A stretch of 64,000 nt of DNA from Aquabacter sp040755535 (GCA_040755535.1 JBFMAV010000013.1:1-64000); one strand, 5' to 3'. Positions 16,577 through 25,574 are shown, counted from the first letter of the stretch. Numbers and translations: made by a program. The notes: generated by a model not told the origin, from the letters alone.

Positions 16577-17983
16577 CTACCGCCCCATGCCCGCCATGCG
16601 CGGCAGCCAGAGGGTGATTTCGGGGATGTAGGTGATGGCGATCAGCGCCAGCATGAGGGGCACCAGCCAGGGCAGGATGGCGATGGTGGTGCGTTCCACC
16701 GAGAGCTTCGCCACCCGCGCCAGCACGAACAGAACCATGCCGAGCGGCGGGTGCAGCAGGCCGATCATCAGGTTCAGCGTCATCACCAGCCCGAAATGAA
16801 TGGGGTCGATGCCGAGCTTCAGCACGATGGGGAGGAGGATCGGCACCAGGATGGTGATGGCGGCGATGGTGTCGATGAAGCAGCCGACGAACAGGATCAA
16901 CAGGTTCGCCAGCAGCAGGAAGACCCATTTGTTGTCGGTCAGCGAGAGGATGCCGTCGGAGAGCATCTGCGCCGCCTGGCTCGCGGTGAGCAGCCAGGCG
17001 AAGATGGAGGCGGCGGTGACGATGAACAGGACCGAGGCCGTGGTCTCGATGGTGTCGAACGTCGCCTTGGCGAGGCTGCGCAGCGTCATGGAGCGGTAGC
17101 GCACGAGGCCGAGGAACAGCGACCAGATCACTGCCGCCACCGCCGCCTCGGTGGGCGTGAACCAGCCGAGCGTCATGCCGCCGATGAGAATGACCGGCGT
17201 CATCAGCGCCATGACGGCGGAAAAGTCGAAATACCAGTCCGCCGCCACCAGCACCGCGAGCGCGATGAGCACGGCGGCATTGGTGGAGAGGCCGAACTGG
17301 ATCAGCAGATAGACGCCGAGCGGGAAGCAGGCGACCACCGCCACTTCCGCGCCCGCGCCGCCGAGCTGGCGCCAGGAGAATTTGGCGTCGGCGCCCCAAT
17401 GGTTGCGGCGCGCATAATAGGCGACGGTCGCCATCATCAGCAGCGTCATGAACAGGCCGGGAATGAGCCCGCCCAGGAACAGCGCGCCGATGGAGACATT
17501 GGCCAGCATGCCGTAAATGACGAACGGCAAGGACGGCGGGATGATCGGCCCGAGCGTCGCGGAAGCGGCGGTGACGCCGACCGCGAACTCGGTGGAATAG
17601 CCATGATCCTTCATGGCCTTGATCTCGATGGTGCCGAGTCCGGCCGCGTCTGCGATGGCGGTGCCGGACATGCCCGAGAAGATCACCGAACCGATGATGT
17701 TCACTTGGCCGAGGCCCCCGCGCATCCAGCCCACCAGCGCGACCGCGAAGGCATAGATGCGTCCGGTGACGCCCGCGATGTTCATGAGATTGCCGGCGAG
17801 GATGAAGAAGGGCACCGCCAGAAGCGGAAAACTCTCCACGCCCGCGATCATGCGCTGGGCGATCACCACGTCCGGCGCGGTGCCGGTGACGAGGATATAG
17901 AGCAGGGACGCGCCGGCCAGCGCGAGGGCCACGGGCACGCCGATGAGCATGAGGCCGAGGAAGGAGCCGATCAGGAGCCACAT
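16577..17983 (-). CDS. dctM: TRAP transporter large permease (DctM family)
   Basis: Twelve-helix inner-membrane subunit of a sodium-coupled, binding-protein-dependent importer, 468 residues. Family landmarks are FFILAGNLMNIAGVTGRI, SVIFSGMSGTAIADAAGLGT, ATLGPIIPPSLPFVIYG and LLHPPLGMVLF. It starts one base after the dctQ stop and is the last gene of the dctP-dctQ-dctM operon. Confidence 0.93.
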   Translation of the reverse strand: MWLLIGSFLGLMLIGVPVALALAGASLLYILVTGTAPDVVIAQRMIAGVESFPLLAVPFFILAGNLMNIAGVTGRIYAFAVALVGWMRGGLGQVNIIGSVIFSGMSGTAIADAAGLGTIEIKAMKDHGYSTEFAVGVTAASATLGPIIPPSLPFVIYGMLANVSIGALFLGGLIPGLFMTLLMMATVAYYARRNHWGADAKFSWRQLGGAGAEVAVVACFPLGVYLLIQFGLSTNAAVLIALAVLVAADWYFDFSAVMALMTPVILIGGMTLGWFTPTEAAVAAVIWSLFLGLVRYRSMTLRSLAKATFDTIETTASVLFIVTAASIFAWLLTASQAAQMLSDGILSLTDNKWVFLLLANLLILFVGCFIDTIAAITILVPILLPIVLKLGIDPIHFGLVMTLNLMIGLLHPPLGMVLFVLARVAKLSVERTTIAILPWLVPLMLALIAITYIPEITLWLPRMAGMGR

Positions 17984-17984
17984 G

Positions 17985-18566
17985 TCAGGCCTCCACCGCG
18001 TCGAAGGCTTCCGGGCGCTCCAGGGGCGAATATCCGCGCCGGATATTGGCCAGCGTCACCTGCACCGAGCGCAGCAGCATGAGCACGAAGGCGGCGAGCA
18101 CGGCGTAATAGACGAGGCCCTTGGAGGCCTCCACCATGATCATGGGCTCATCGCCCACCAGCCCCACATAGCGCCACATGAGCCAGACCGCATAGGCGAA
18201 GAAGCCGGTGCGCAGCACGTCCACGGTGAGCGCGAGGGCGCGCCCCACGGGGCCGGGCAGGAAGCGGTAGAGCAGGTCCACCTGGATGTGGCGCGACAGG
18301 CGCACGCACATGGAGGCACCCCAGAACACCACGATCACCAGGGCATAGCTCGCCAGTTCCTCGGTCCAGGCGAAGCTGTCGTTCAGCACGTAGCGGGTGA
18401 AGAACTGGGTGAAGACGAGCCCCGCCATGGCCCAGAAGGCGATCAGCGTCGCCCAGTCCTCCAGCCCGTAGCTGGAGAGGTCCACGGGGGCCTCCTGCTC
18501 GAAGGTTTCTGCGAGTTCGGCGGCGGTGACTTTGGTGTGGATCTCGTGGGGAGGCTGCTCGGCCAT
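17985..18566 (-). CDS. dctQ: TRAP transporter small permease (DctQ family)
   Basis: Four-helix subunit that docks with DctM, 193 residues from the chosen ATG. The motif FAWTEELASYALVIVVFWGA near residue 65 and SRHIQVDLLYRFLP are typical. A frame opening 24 codons upstream is not used here because those codons run into the terminator between dctP and dctQ. Confidence 0.9.
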   Translation of the reverse strand: MAEQPPHEIHTKVTAAELAETFEQEAPVDLSSYGLEDWATLIAFWAMAGLVFTQFFTRYVLNDSFAWTEELASYALVIVVFWGASMCVRLSRHIQVDLLYRFLPGPVGRALALTVDVLRTGFFAYAVWLMWRYVGLVGDEPMIMVEASKGLVYYAVLAAFVLMLLRSVQVTLANIRRGYSPLERPEAFDAVEA

Positions 18567-18592
18567 GGACAATTCCGCAATGAAAGACGGGC

Positions 18593-18628
18593 AAAAAAAG
18601 CCCCTCCCGCGCGCGGCGCGGGAGGGGC
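18593..18628 (-). terminator. Intrinsic terminator between dctP and dctQ
   Basis: On the minus strand a perfect 12-bp stem (GCCCCTCCCGCG / CGCGGGAGGGGC, 5-base loop) is followed directly by seven Ts. It begins 7 bases after the dctP stop. Placed inside the operon, it should let the binding protein be made in excess over the permeases. Confidence 0.85.
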
Positions 18629-18634
18629 GCGCGA

Positions 18635-19624
18635 TCACATGGTGCCCTTGAGCGCCTGGATCTTGTCCCAGTCCGCCTTGCGGTAGCCGAGGCTCTCGAA
18701 GGTGATGTTCTTGATCACCGCATCCTTGAAGTCGGTGGTGTCCACTTCGACGATGTTGATCCCCTTGCCCTTGAAGACCTCGATCAACTCCTTCTCGCGC
18801 GCCGCCACCTCGCCGCTGGCCTTGGCCGCGGCCTGCTGCGTCACCTCGATGAAGATCTGGCGATCCTCCGGCGAGAGCTTGTCCCAGAGCTGCTTGGAGA
18901 GAATGGTGTTGAGGTGGTCCACGATGTGGCCGGTCAGGATGATGTTCTTCTGGACCTCGTAGAATTTCTTGGCCTCGATGGTGGTGAGCGGGTTCTCCTG
19001 CGCGTCCACCGTGCCGTTCTGGAGCGCCAGATAGACTTCGGCGAAGGCGATGGGCGCGATATTGGCGCTGCAGGCCTTGGGCATGGCGAGATAAGCGGGC
19101 GCGTCCGGCACGCGGATCTTCAGGCCCTTCATCTCGGCGCAGGTCTTGAACAGCTTGTTGGAGGTGGCCTGGCGCACGCCATAATAGGTGACGGCGACGA
19201 TCTGGTTGCCGGTCTTGTCCGCATAGCCCTTGGCGAGGTCCTTGAAGACGTCGCTCTTGGCATAAGCGAGCAGGTGGTTCGCGTCGCGGAACGTGTAGGG
19301 ATAATAGGTCACGCCGATGGGCGGGTAGGCCTTGGCCGCGAAGCTCGACCCGGAAATGATCATGTCCACGGTGCCGAGCGTCAGGCCCTGATTGATGTCG
19401 CTCTCCTTGCCGAGCTGCGAGGAGGGATAGACATCGATCTGGTAGCGGCCGTTGGTGCGCTTGGCGATTTCCGCCGCCGCCCAGACGGAGGCGGTGTGGA
19501 ACGGCTCGGCGGGCTCATAGACATGGGCCCATTTCAGCTTGGTCTGCGCCTGTGCCATGCCGCCGAAGGTCAGCGCGACGCCAAGGGCGAGCGCGGCCGC
19601 AAGGCCGCGACGGGTGATCTGCAT
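18635..19624 (-). CDS. dctP: TRAP transporter substrate-binding protein (DctP family)
   Basis: Periplasmic binding protein, 329 residues, for an organic acid. It has a signal peptide (MQITRRGLAAALALGVALTF, cleaved near AQAQ), and the DctP blocks SQLGKESDINQGLTLGTVDM, GLKIRVPDAPAYLAMPKA (the Arg normally binds the substrate carboxylate) and AFAEVYLALQNGTVDAQENP. The start has a GGGAGGA site; a longer frame upstream lacks one. The ligand cannot be deduced. The sequence is nearest to the C4-dicarboxylate/sialic-acid-type groups. Confidence 0.92.
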   Translation of the reverse strand: MQITRRGLAAALALGVALTFGGMAQAQTKLKWAHVYEPAEPFHTASVWAAAEIAKRTNGRYQIDVYPSSQLGKESDINQGLTLGTVDMIISGSSFAAKAYPPIGVTYYPYTFRDANHLLAYAKSDVFKDLAKGYADKTGNQIVAVTYYGVRQATSNKLFKTCAEMKGLKIRVPDAPAYLAMPKACSANIAPIAFAEVYLALQNGTVDAQENPLTTIEAKKFYEVQKNIILTGHIVDHLNTILSKQLWDKLSPEDRQIFIEVTQQAAAKASGEVAAREKELIEVFKGKGINIVEVDTTDFKDAVIKNITFESLGYRKADWDKIQALKGTM

Positions 19625-19750
19625 GATGTCCTCCCAGGTCCGGCTTTGAGTCTGGCGTGCCGGTTTAAAACGATTTGAAGGGAGGCGGGGCGGTCCTGTC
19701 AAGGGACTGAAATGGTAGTTGGGGGATCGGGCGCGAAAGCGCACCCGCGC

Positions 19751-20839
19751 TCAGCAGCCGTCGGGCGCGCGGTCCAGCAGGCGGTTGACGTGGCCCATCT
19801 TGCGGCCGGGGCGGGCCTCCTGCTTGCCATAGAGGTGCAGGTGGGCGGTGGGATCGGCGAGAAACCGCTGCCAGTCCGCCACATCGTCGCCGATGAGGTT
19901 CAGCATCTCCACGCGGAACAGCCGCGCCGTGTCGCCCAGCGGCCAGCCGGCGATGGCGCGCACATGCTGCTCGAACTGGCTGGTGGCCGCGCCGTCCATG
20001 GTCCAATGGCCGGAATTATGAACGCGCGGCGCAATCTCGTTGACCACCAGCCATTCGCCCATGCCGCATTCGGCCACGAACAGCTCCACCGTGAACACGC
20101 CCACATAGTCCAGCGCCCCGGCGATCTTGCACGCGATGTCGCTGGCGCGGCGGGCCGTCTCAGCGGAGATCGCGGCGGGGGCGGTGGAGGTGTGGAGGAT
20201 ATGGTTGCGGTGGACGTTCTCGGTGACGTCATAGGCGGCAAACGCCCCGTCCGCGCGGCGCGCGGCCACCACGGAGACCTCACGGCGGAAGTTGACGAAG
20301 CCTTCGAGGATGGCGCTCTGCTGGCCGATGCCGTCCCAGGCGGCGGACAGGTCCGCGCCGTCGCGCAGGGTGATCTGACCCTTTCCGTCATATCCGAAGC
20401 GGCGGGTCTTCAGCACCGCCGGCAGGCCGATTTCCTTCACGGCCGCCTCAAGGTCGGCGAGGCTGTCCACGCGGGCGAAGGGGGCCGTGTCGATGCCGAG
20501 CCCCTGCACAAAGGTCTTTTCCGCCAGCCGGTCCTGCGAGACCTCCAGCGCGCGCGGGCCGGGACGCACCGGCACCCGCGCCGCCAGGAATTGCGCGGTC
20601 GAGAGCGGCACATTCTCGAATTCGTAGGTCACCACGTCGCTGACCCGCGCCAGCTCCGCCAGCGCCGCCTCATCGTCATAGGCCGCGCAGATATGGCCGG
20701 CGCTGACCTGGAAGGCCGGGCTGTCCGCCTCGGGGCACAGGATATGGGTCTTGAGCCCGAGCTGGGCGCAAGAGAGCGCGATCATGCGGCCGAGCTGGCC
20801 GCCGCCAAGAATGCCGATGGTGGCGCCGGGCTGAATCAT
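19751..20839 (-). CDS. purK: N5-carboxyaminoimidazole ribonucleotide synthase
   Basis: ATP-grasp enzyme that carboxylates AIR with bicarbonate in purine synthesis, 362 residues. Clear blocks are IGILGGGQLGRM at the N-terminus, KTRRFGYDGKGQ in the ATP-grasp domain, and NEIAPRVHNSGHWTMDGA with EQHVRAIAGWPLG near the end. The frame stays open far upstream through purE, but the ATG lies 5 bases after the purE stop. It forms a two-gene operon with purE. Confidence 0.96.
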   Translation of the reverse strand: MIQPGATIGILGGGQLGRMIALSCAQLGLKTHILCPEADSPAFQVSAGHICAAYDDEAALAELARVSDVVTYEFENVPLSTAQFLAARVPVRPGPRALEVSQDRLAEKTFVQGLGIDTAPFARVDSLADLEAAVKEIGLPAVLKTRRFGYDGKGQITLRDGADLSAAWDGIGQQSAILEGFVNFRREVSVVAARRADGAFAAYDVTENVHRNHILHTSTAPAAISAETARRASDIACKIAGALDYVGVFTVELFVAECGMGEWLVVNEIAPRVHNSGHWTMDGAATSQFEQHVRAIAGWPLGDTARLFRVEMLNLIGDDVADWQRFLADPTAHLHLYGKQEARPGRKMGHVNRLLDRAPDGC

Positions 20840-20844
20840 GGAGG

Positions 20845-21327
20845 TCAGGAGGGCCGCTCCGCCACGCTCTCGGTGCGGGCGCGGCGCCAGGCTTCCAGCC
20901 GGTCCGCGAGCGCCTCGTCGTTCAGGGAGAGCACGCTCGCCGCCAGCAGCGCCGCATTGATGGCGCCCGCCTTGCCGATGGCGAGGCACCCCACCGGCAC
21001 GCCGGCGGGCATCTGGACGATGGAATGCAGGCTGTCCACGCCGGACAGCGCCTTGGATTCCACCGGCACGCCGAACACCGGCAGACAGGTGAGGGAAGCC
21101 ACCATGCCGGGCAGATGGGCGGCGCCGCCGGCGCCCGCGATCACCACCTTGAAGCCGGCATCCTTCGCGCCCTTGGCGAAGGCATACATGCGCTCGGGCG
21201 TGCGGTGGGCGGAGACGATGCGCACGTCGCACGCGACTTCCAACGCCTCGAGCATCTCGACGGCGTGCCGCATGGTCTCCCAATCGGACTGGCTGCCCAT
21301 GATGACGGCCACCGGCCGCGAACCCAT
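20845..21327 (-). CDS. purE: N5-carboxyaminoimidazole ribonucleotide mutase
   Basis: Moves the carboxyl group of N5-CAIR to give CAIR. The 160-residue sequence has MGSQSDWETM at the N-terminus, VSAHRTPERM with the catalytic His, and AGAGGAAHLPGMVAS, all class I PurE features. It precedes purK in the same operon. The 174 bp upstream, to the GGDEF gene, hold no recognisable gene. Confidence 0.97.
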   Translation of the reverse strand: MGSRPVAVIMGSQSDWETMRHAVEMLEALEVACDVRIVSAHRTPERMYAFAKGAKDAGFKVVIAGAGGAAHLPGMVASLTCLPVFGVPVESKALSGVDSLHSIVQMPAGVPVGCLAIGKAGAINAALLAASVLSLNDEALADRLEAWRRARTESVAERPS

Positions 21328-21501
21328 CGTCGTGATCCCTGCAGGATAAGGAAAGCGCGGCTTTATCGGATTGGGATCGCGGGGGCAAGGGAAACAAGAT
21401 CGCGTGCCGGCGCGCCGGCCGGCCGTCTGACTTCTTTCCTTCCGCTAAAGGAGAGGGAGCCCGCCCCCGACCTTCAGGTGCCGCGCTTTGGGCGCGGCCG
21501 A

Positions 21502-22380
21502 TCAGTCGGCCAGCTGGCTCGCCAGCACCACGCGGTTGTGGCCTTCGTCCTTGGCGAAGTTCAGGGCATCGTCGGCCCGCTTCATCCAGTCGTCCACGTC
21601 TTCGCTGGGCAGATGCTCGGCGACGCCGATGGAGATGGTGACGGAGGATTTCGCGCCCGACGGCAGGGTCACGGCCATGCCTTCGATTTCGCGGCGCAGC
21701 GCCTCGGCGGTGTCGCGGGCGGCCGCTTCCGTCGTGCCCGGCAGCAGGATGGCGAATTCCTCGCCGCCGACGCGCGCGGCGCGGCCGGAATGCGCCCACA
21801 GCACGCGGGAGACCGCGACGATGATGAGATCGCCGCTGTCATGGCCATAGGCGTCGTTCACGCCCTTGAAATGGTCGATGTCGAACAGCAGCAGGGAAAT
21901 CGGGCCGCCGCCATGGATCATTTCCTCGGCGAGGTTGAAATAGGCGCGGCGGTTCAGCAGCGAGGTCAGCGCGTCATGGGTGGCCCAGCGCACCAGTTCG
22001 CGGCGCGCCTGGTTCATGCGCTCGGCCGCGCGCAGGCGGGCCTCCAGCTCGATCTTGTCCGGCGGCTTGCGGATGAAGTCGTCCGCGCCGCTGTCCAGGG
22101 CCTCCACCAGATGCGTGGTGTCGTTGCTGGAGGACATGGCGATCACATAGATCGGCCGGCCCTTGTTCGCGATGATCCGCGACTCCCAGCACAATTGAAT
22201 GCCCGACACGCCGGGCACCTCGAAGCTGGTCATCACCACATCGAGATTGGTATCCTCATGCAGGTGCTGAAGGGCGTCTTCGCCGTCAAAGAAGGGGCAG
22301 ACGCTGTGGCCCATGTCTTCGATCATCCGGGCCATCACTTTGAGGCCGACTTTGCTGGGTTCGACCAACATTACGCGCAT
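21502..22380 (-). CDS. Diguanylate cyclase with a degenerate receiver domain
   Basis: A 292-residue REC-GGDEF protein predicted to make cyclic di-GMP. The GGDEF domain is intact (RVGGEEFAILLPG, active-site motif at 205-209, FDIDHFKGVNDAYGHDSGD upstream). The receiver-like N-terminus keeps the conserved Lys105, but the phosphoacceptor Asp is Ser52 (DVVMTSFEVPG) and the acidic pocket reads VEP rather than VDD. The RxxD inhibition site before GGEEF is also absent (AHSG at 196-199). It should therefore not be controlled by classical phosphorylation or product inhibition. The ATG chosen begins the receiver fold; the frame upstream is untypical. Confidence 0.9.
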   Translation of the reverse strand: MRVMLVEPSKVGLKVMARMIEDMGHSVCPFFDGEDALQHLHEDTNLDVVMTSFEVPGVSGIQLCWESRIIANKGRPIYVIAMSSSNDTTHLVEALDSGADDFIRKPPDKIELEARLRAAERMNQARRELVRWATHDALTSLLNRRAYFNLAEEMIHGGGPISLLLFDIDHFKGVNDAYGHDSGDLIIVAVSRVLWAHSGRAARVGGEEFAILLPGTTEAAARDTAEALRREIEGMAVTLPSGAKSSVTISIGVAEHLPSEDVDDWMKRADDALNFAKDEGHNRVVLASQLAD

Positions 22381-22591
22381 GGGACAACCTTCGAATATAC
22401 CTCTCCCGGCAACATATCCGAACACGCGCGCAGGTGTTGGCGAGACGCTTGAATTTTTGATCCATTTTGAATGAATGGCAGCGCGGATTGGATCCAAAAA
22501 TCCGGCGAAATATCTTCAAATACAGAAGGAATTTCTATCGCAACGGCTTCTGCGAGCGATGGTAGCCGGAACAGCAACCGGGGATGACGCG

Positions 22592-23527
22592 TCACCGCCA
22601 GCGGCGGTGCAGCCAGAGCCATTGACCGGGATATTCGCGCACCCAGCCCTCGATCACTTTCGTCACCGCCTGCATGGCCCCGTCCACGTCGATCCGCCCT
22701 TCGGCGTCGCGCGGCAGGGGCACTTCTTCCGTGATCTCGATGCGGAAGCGCCCGCGCGGCAGGCGGATGACGCGCATGCCGTGGACCGGACAGTCGAACT
22801 GGCGGGCGAGCCGGGCGAGGGTGGGATTGGTGTGCGCGGCGCGGCCGAAGAAGTCCACCACCACGCCCTGGCCCCAATATTGGTCCACCAGCATGCCGAT
22901 ATGCTCGCCATTCTCCAGCATGCGGGCCATCTGGCGGCCGGCATTGCGGCTCGCCTTGACGAGGCCGGGCATGGTTTCGGCGCGCATGTCGGTGATGAGG
23001 TCCGCCGCCTTCTTGATGTTGGGCGCGCGATAGAGCACCCCGCCGGGCACGCCGAGCTTGGCGCCGGTGATGGCGTTCAGTTCCCAATTGCCGGTGTGGG
23101 CGGTGAAGAACAGGCCGGGGCGTCCGTCGTCGCGCAGGCGCTCCATGATGTGCGCGCCGACGATCTCGATCCGCCCGTCGTCGGGATGGGCCGGGTCATA
23201 GTCCCAGATGCGGTCGAGATGGGCGAATTCGGCCGCCATGCGTCCGAGATTGTCCCAGACCGCCACCACCAGCGCCCGGATCTCCCGGTCGCTCTTCTCG
23301 GGAAAGGCGGCGCGCAGATTGCGCCGCGCCGTCCCGCTGACCACGAAGAAGGGGCCGAACAGCTTGGCGAGGGTCGATATGATGGTGGACGACCAGGAGA
23401 CCGGGAACAGGCGCGACCACCAGACGAGGCCGCGCAGCGTGCCCACCACCAGCGTTTCCCACACCGGCGCGAGCCCCGCGCGCAGGCGACGCATCATGCG
23501 CACCCAGATGGCCTTCAATGGCGCCAC
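22592..23527 (-). CDS. lpxXL: Lipid A very-long-chain acyltransferase (LpxXL; LpxL/HtrB family)
   Basis: Inner-membrane acyltransferase of 311 residues. The LpxL family catalytic motif HTGNWE is near residue 143, with ARNLRAAFP upstream and GMLVDQYWGQGVVVDFFG downstream. It is the last gene of a minus-strand cluster with acpXL and dedicated synthesis genes, matching the rhizobial order acpXL-fabZ-fabF2-fabF1-adh-lpxXL, so the donor is most likely a 27-hydroxyoctacosanoyl-type chain on AcpXL. The predicted start is GTG; start codon uncertain. Confidence 0.88.
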   Translation of the reverse strand: MAPLKAIWVRMMRRLRAGLAPVWETLVVGTLRGLVWWSRLFPVSWSSTIISTLAKLFGPFFVVSGTARRNLRAAFPEKSDREIRALVVAVWDNLGRMAAEFAHLDRIWDYDPAHPDDGRIEIVGAHIMERLRDDGRPGLFFTAHTGNWELNAITGAKLGVPGGVLYRAPNIKKAADLITDMRAETMPGLVKASRNAGRQMARMLENGEHIGMLVDQYWGQGVVVDFFGRAAHTNPTLARLARQFDCPVHGMRVIRLPRGRFRIEITEEVPLPRDAEGRIDVDGAMQAVTKVIEGWVREYPGQWLWLHRRWR

Positions 23528-23550
23528 GTCCGCGTCCCATCCCGCCCGGA

Positions 23551-24573
23551 TCAGAAGCGCACGACGATCTTGCCGAACACCTTGCGGCTTTCCAGCCGCT
23601 CCAGGCCGTCATTGAAATTCTCCAGCGTCACCACGCTGTCGATCACCGGAAGCACGCCGCGCCCCATCTTTTCCAAGCCGTCGGCCACGTTGCGGATGGT
23701 GGCGCCGAACGAGCCCAGGATACGATACTGGCGCTGGAACAGCTGCATCAGGTTCATGTTCACCGAGACGCCCGAGGTGGACCCGCAGGTGACCAGCCGT
23801 CCGCCGGGCTTCATGGAGAGCAGCGAGCCGTTCCAGGTGTCCGCGCCCACATGCTCGAACACCACGTCCACGCCCACCTTCTTGGTGATCTTGCGGACCA
23901 TGTGCTCGAACCGCTCCTCGCGATAATTGATCACGTGGTCGGCGCCCAGCATCTCCGCCTTGATGGCCTTCTCGTCGTCGCCCACCGTGGTGATGACGGT
24001 GGCGCCCACGTCTTTCGCGAGGCGGATGGCGGCGGAGCCGATGCCCGAGCCGCCCGCATGGACGAGAACCGTCTCGCCCTTCTCCAACTGGGCATTGTCG
24101 AACAGCATGTGCTCGACGGTGGAGAAGGTGATGCCGGCGCAGGCGGCGTCCTCGAACGACACGCCCTCGGGGGCGGGGATGACCAGCCGCTCGGGCATGT
24201 TGATCACGTCGCGGGCGAAGCCGTCGATGTGGAAGCCGAGCACGCCACCCACATTCTCACACAGATTGTCACGGCCCTTCATGCAGTTCTTGCAGTGGCC
24301 GCAGGTCAGCGCGCCATACATGGCAACCGTCTGGCCGACCTTGAGCCCACGCACGTCGGCGCCGAGCGCGACGATCTCGCCGGCCGCTTCCGCGCCCACC
24401 ACCAGCGGCATCTTGCGCTTGGCGAAGGCCATGCCGCGCCAGCCCCACACATCGATATGGTTCAGCGCCAGCGCCTTCACGCGGATCTGCACCTCGCCGG
24501 CGCCGGGCGCCTCGGGCTCGGGCAGGTCAACGATGTCGAGCTTGCGATCGGAAACGAGCTGGAGGGCGCGCAT
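23551..24573 (-). CDS. Zinc-type alcohol dehydrogenase of the VLCFA cluster
   Basis: A medium-chain dehydrogenase of 340 residues. It has the structural zinc cysteines in CGHCKNCMKGRDNLC near residue 92, the catalytic zinc His in GAEAAGEIVALGADVRG and the nucleotide-binding motif HAGGSGIGSAAI near 170. It corresponds by position to adh2XL of the Rhizobium lipid A VLCFA cluster. Its exact step is not settled in the family; a role in making the omega-1 hydroxy or unsaturated chain is only inference. Confidence 0.87.
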   Translation of the reverse strand: MRALQLVSDRKLDIVDLPEPEAPGAGEVQIRVKALALNHIDVWGWRGMAFAKRKMPLVVGAEAAGEIVALGADVRGLKVGQTVAMYGALTCGHCKNCMKGRDNLCENVGGVLGFHIDGFARDVINMPERLVIPAPEGVSFEDAACAGITFSTVEHMLFDNAQLEKGETVLVHAGGSGIGSAAIRLAKDVGATVITTVGDDEKAIKAEMLGADHVINYREERFEHMVRKITKKVGVDVVFEHVGADTWNGSLLSMKPGGRLVTCGSTSGVSVNMNLMQLFQRQYRILGSFGATIRNVADGLEKMGRGVLPVIDSVVTLENFNDGLERLESRKVFGKIVVRF

Positions 24574-24588
24574 GGTGGTCCTTGAAAC

Positions 24589-25344
24589 TCAGCGATGGGC
24601 GGCAAGCTGGGCCGAGAGGCCGCCATCCACCGGGATCACGGCGCCGGTGATATAGCCCGCGCCGGGGGAGAAAAGAAACGCCGCCACCTGCGCCACGTCG
24701 TCCGGCTGGGCGAAACGCCCAGCGGGAATCTGCGCTGCCATGCGCTCGCGATGGTCCGCGAACTTGGCGAGCATGGCGGTGTCGATGAAGCCAGGGGCGA
24801 TATAGTTCACCGTCACCCCGCGCCGCGCGGTCTCGATGGCGAGGCCCCGCACATGGGCGAGCAGCGCCGCCTTTGAGGCGGCATAGGCGACATTGCCCTG
24901 GTTGGCGAGCAGCGCCGCAACCGAGCCGATGGCGACGATCCGCCCCTCCTTCGCGCGCGTCATGGGCCGCGCGAGGGCGCGGGCGATGCGCACGAAGGCG
25001 AAGTGATTGACCTGCATCACCGCTTCGGCCTTGTCCTGATCCACCATGACGGCGAGCGTGTCGTAGGACTGGCCGGCATTGTGGCAGAAGCCGAAATAGG
25101 GACCGTCCTCGGCCTCCAGCTCCGCGGCGAAGGCGTCCACCGCCGCCCGGTCCGCGAGGTCCAGCGCCACCGCGCGCGGCGTGGCGCCGGGGCAGCCCTT
25201 CAGCTCCTCGAGCAGCGCCTCGGCTTCGGCCATGGCACTGCGATAGGTGAAGGTCACATCGAAGCCGGCCGCGCTTAGCGCACGCACGATGGCGGCACCC
25301 AGGCCCCGGCCCCCGCCCGTGACGAGGATGCGCTTGCCGGTCAT
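24589..25344 (-). CDS. Short-chain dehydrogenase/reductase (FabG-like) in the VLCFA cluster
   Basis: A 251-residue classical SDR with TGGGRGLGAA near the N-terminus, the NAG motif in CHNAGQSYD, and the catalytic Ser-Tyr-Lys in GSVAALLANQGNVAYAASKA. It lies between fabF1 and the alcohol dehydrogenase, a slot not filled in the classic six-gene Rhizobium cluster, and could be a dedicated 3-ketoacyl-ACP reductase for elongation on AcpXL. Confidence 0.88.
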   Translation of the reverse strand: MTGKRILVTGGGRGLGAAIVRALSAAGFDVTFTYRSAMAEAEALLEELKGCPGATPRAVALDLADRAAVDAFAAELEAEDGPYFGFCHNAGQSYDTLAVMVDQDKAEAVMQVNHFAFVRIARALARPMTRAKEGRIVAIGSVAALLANQGNVAYAASKAALLAHVRGLAIETARRGVTVNYIAPGFIDTAMLAKFADHRERMAAQIPAGRFAQPDDVAQVAAFLFSPGAGYITGAVIPVDGGLSAQLAAHR

Positions 25345-25462
25345 GCGGCGTGGCGCTCCATGGAGAGAAAGAGCAAGGGTTTGCAGGCGGGCACGGCCGG
25401 GCGCTGCCCGGTCACTGCGCTCCTTGCACCGCCCACCGCGCCTGAATACGCAGCCATTTCAT

Positions 25463-25574
25463 CCGTCATGGCCGGGCTTGACCCGGCCATCCACGGGGAA
25501 TGACCGGGCACAGCGACCGTCGGGGCGCTCAGGCGGAGGGCCGTGGATGCCCGGGTCAAGCCCGGGCATGACGG
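25463..25574. repeat. Long palindromic repeat element
   Basis: Two 34-bp arms in inverted orientation, 25463-25496 and 25541-25574, are identical at 32 positions and separated by 44 bp. Each arm is itself palindromic around GGGCTTGACCC. The two differences between arms change in step so that both inner hairpins stay paired. Such CGTCATG...CATCCACGG elements occur as intergenic repeats in Hyphomicrobiales. It fills the gap between the reductase gene and fabF1. The hairpin at 33074 shares its CGTCATGGCCGG end. Confidence 0.8.

Noticed and set aside
20840..21799. Upstream extension of the purK frame by 320 codons
   Set aside because: The extension runs through purE in another frame and has arginine-rich shadow composition; the purK fold begins at MIQPGATIGI.
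25463..25574. A CRISPR-like pair of repeats
   Set aside because: The copies are inverted, not direct, only two occur, and the arms are internally palindromic.
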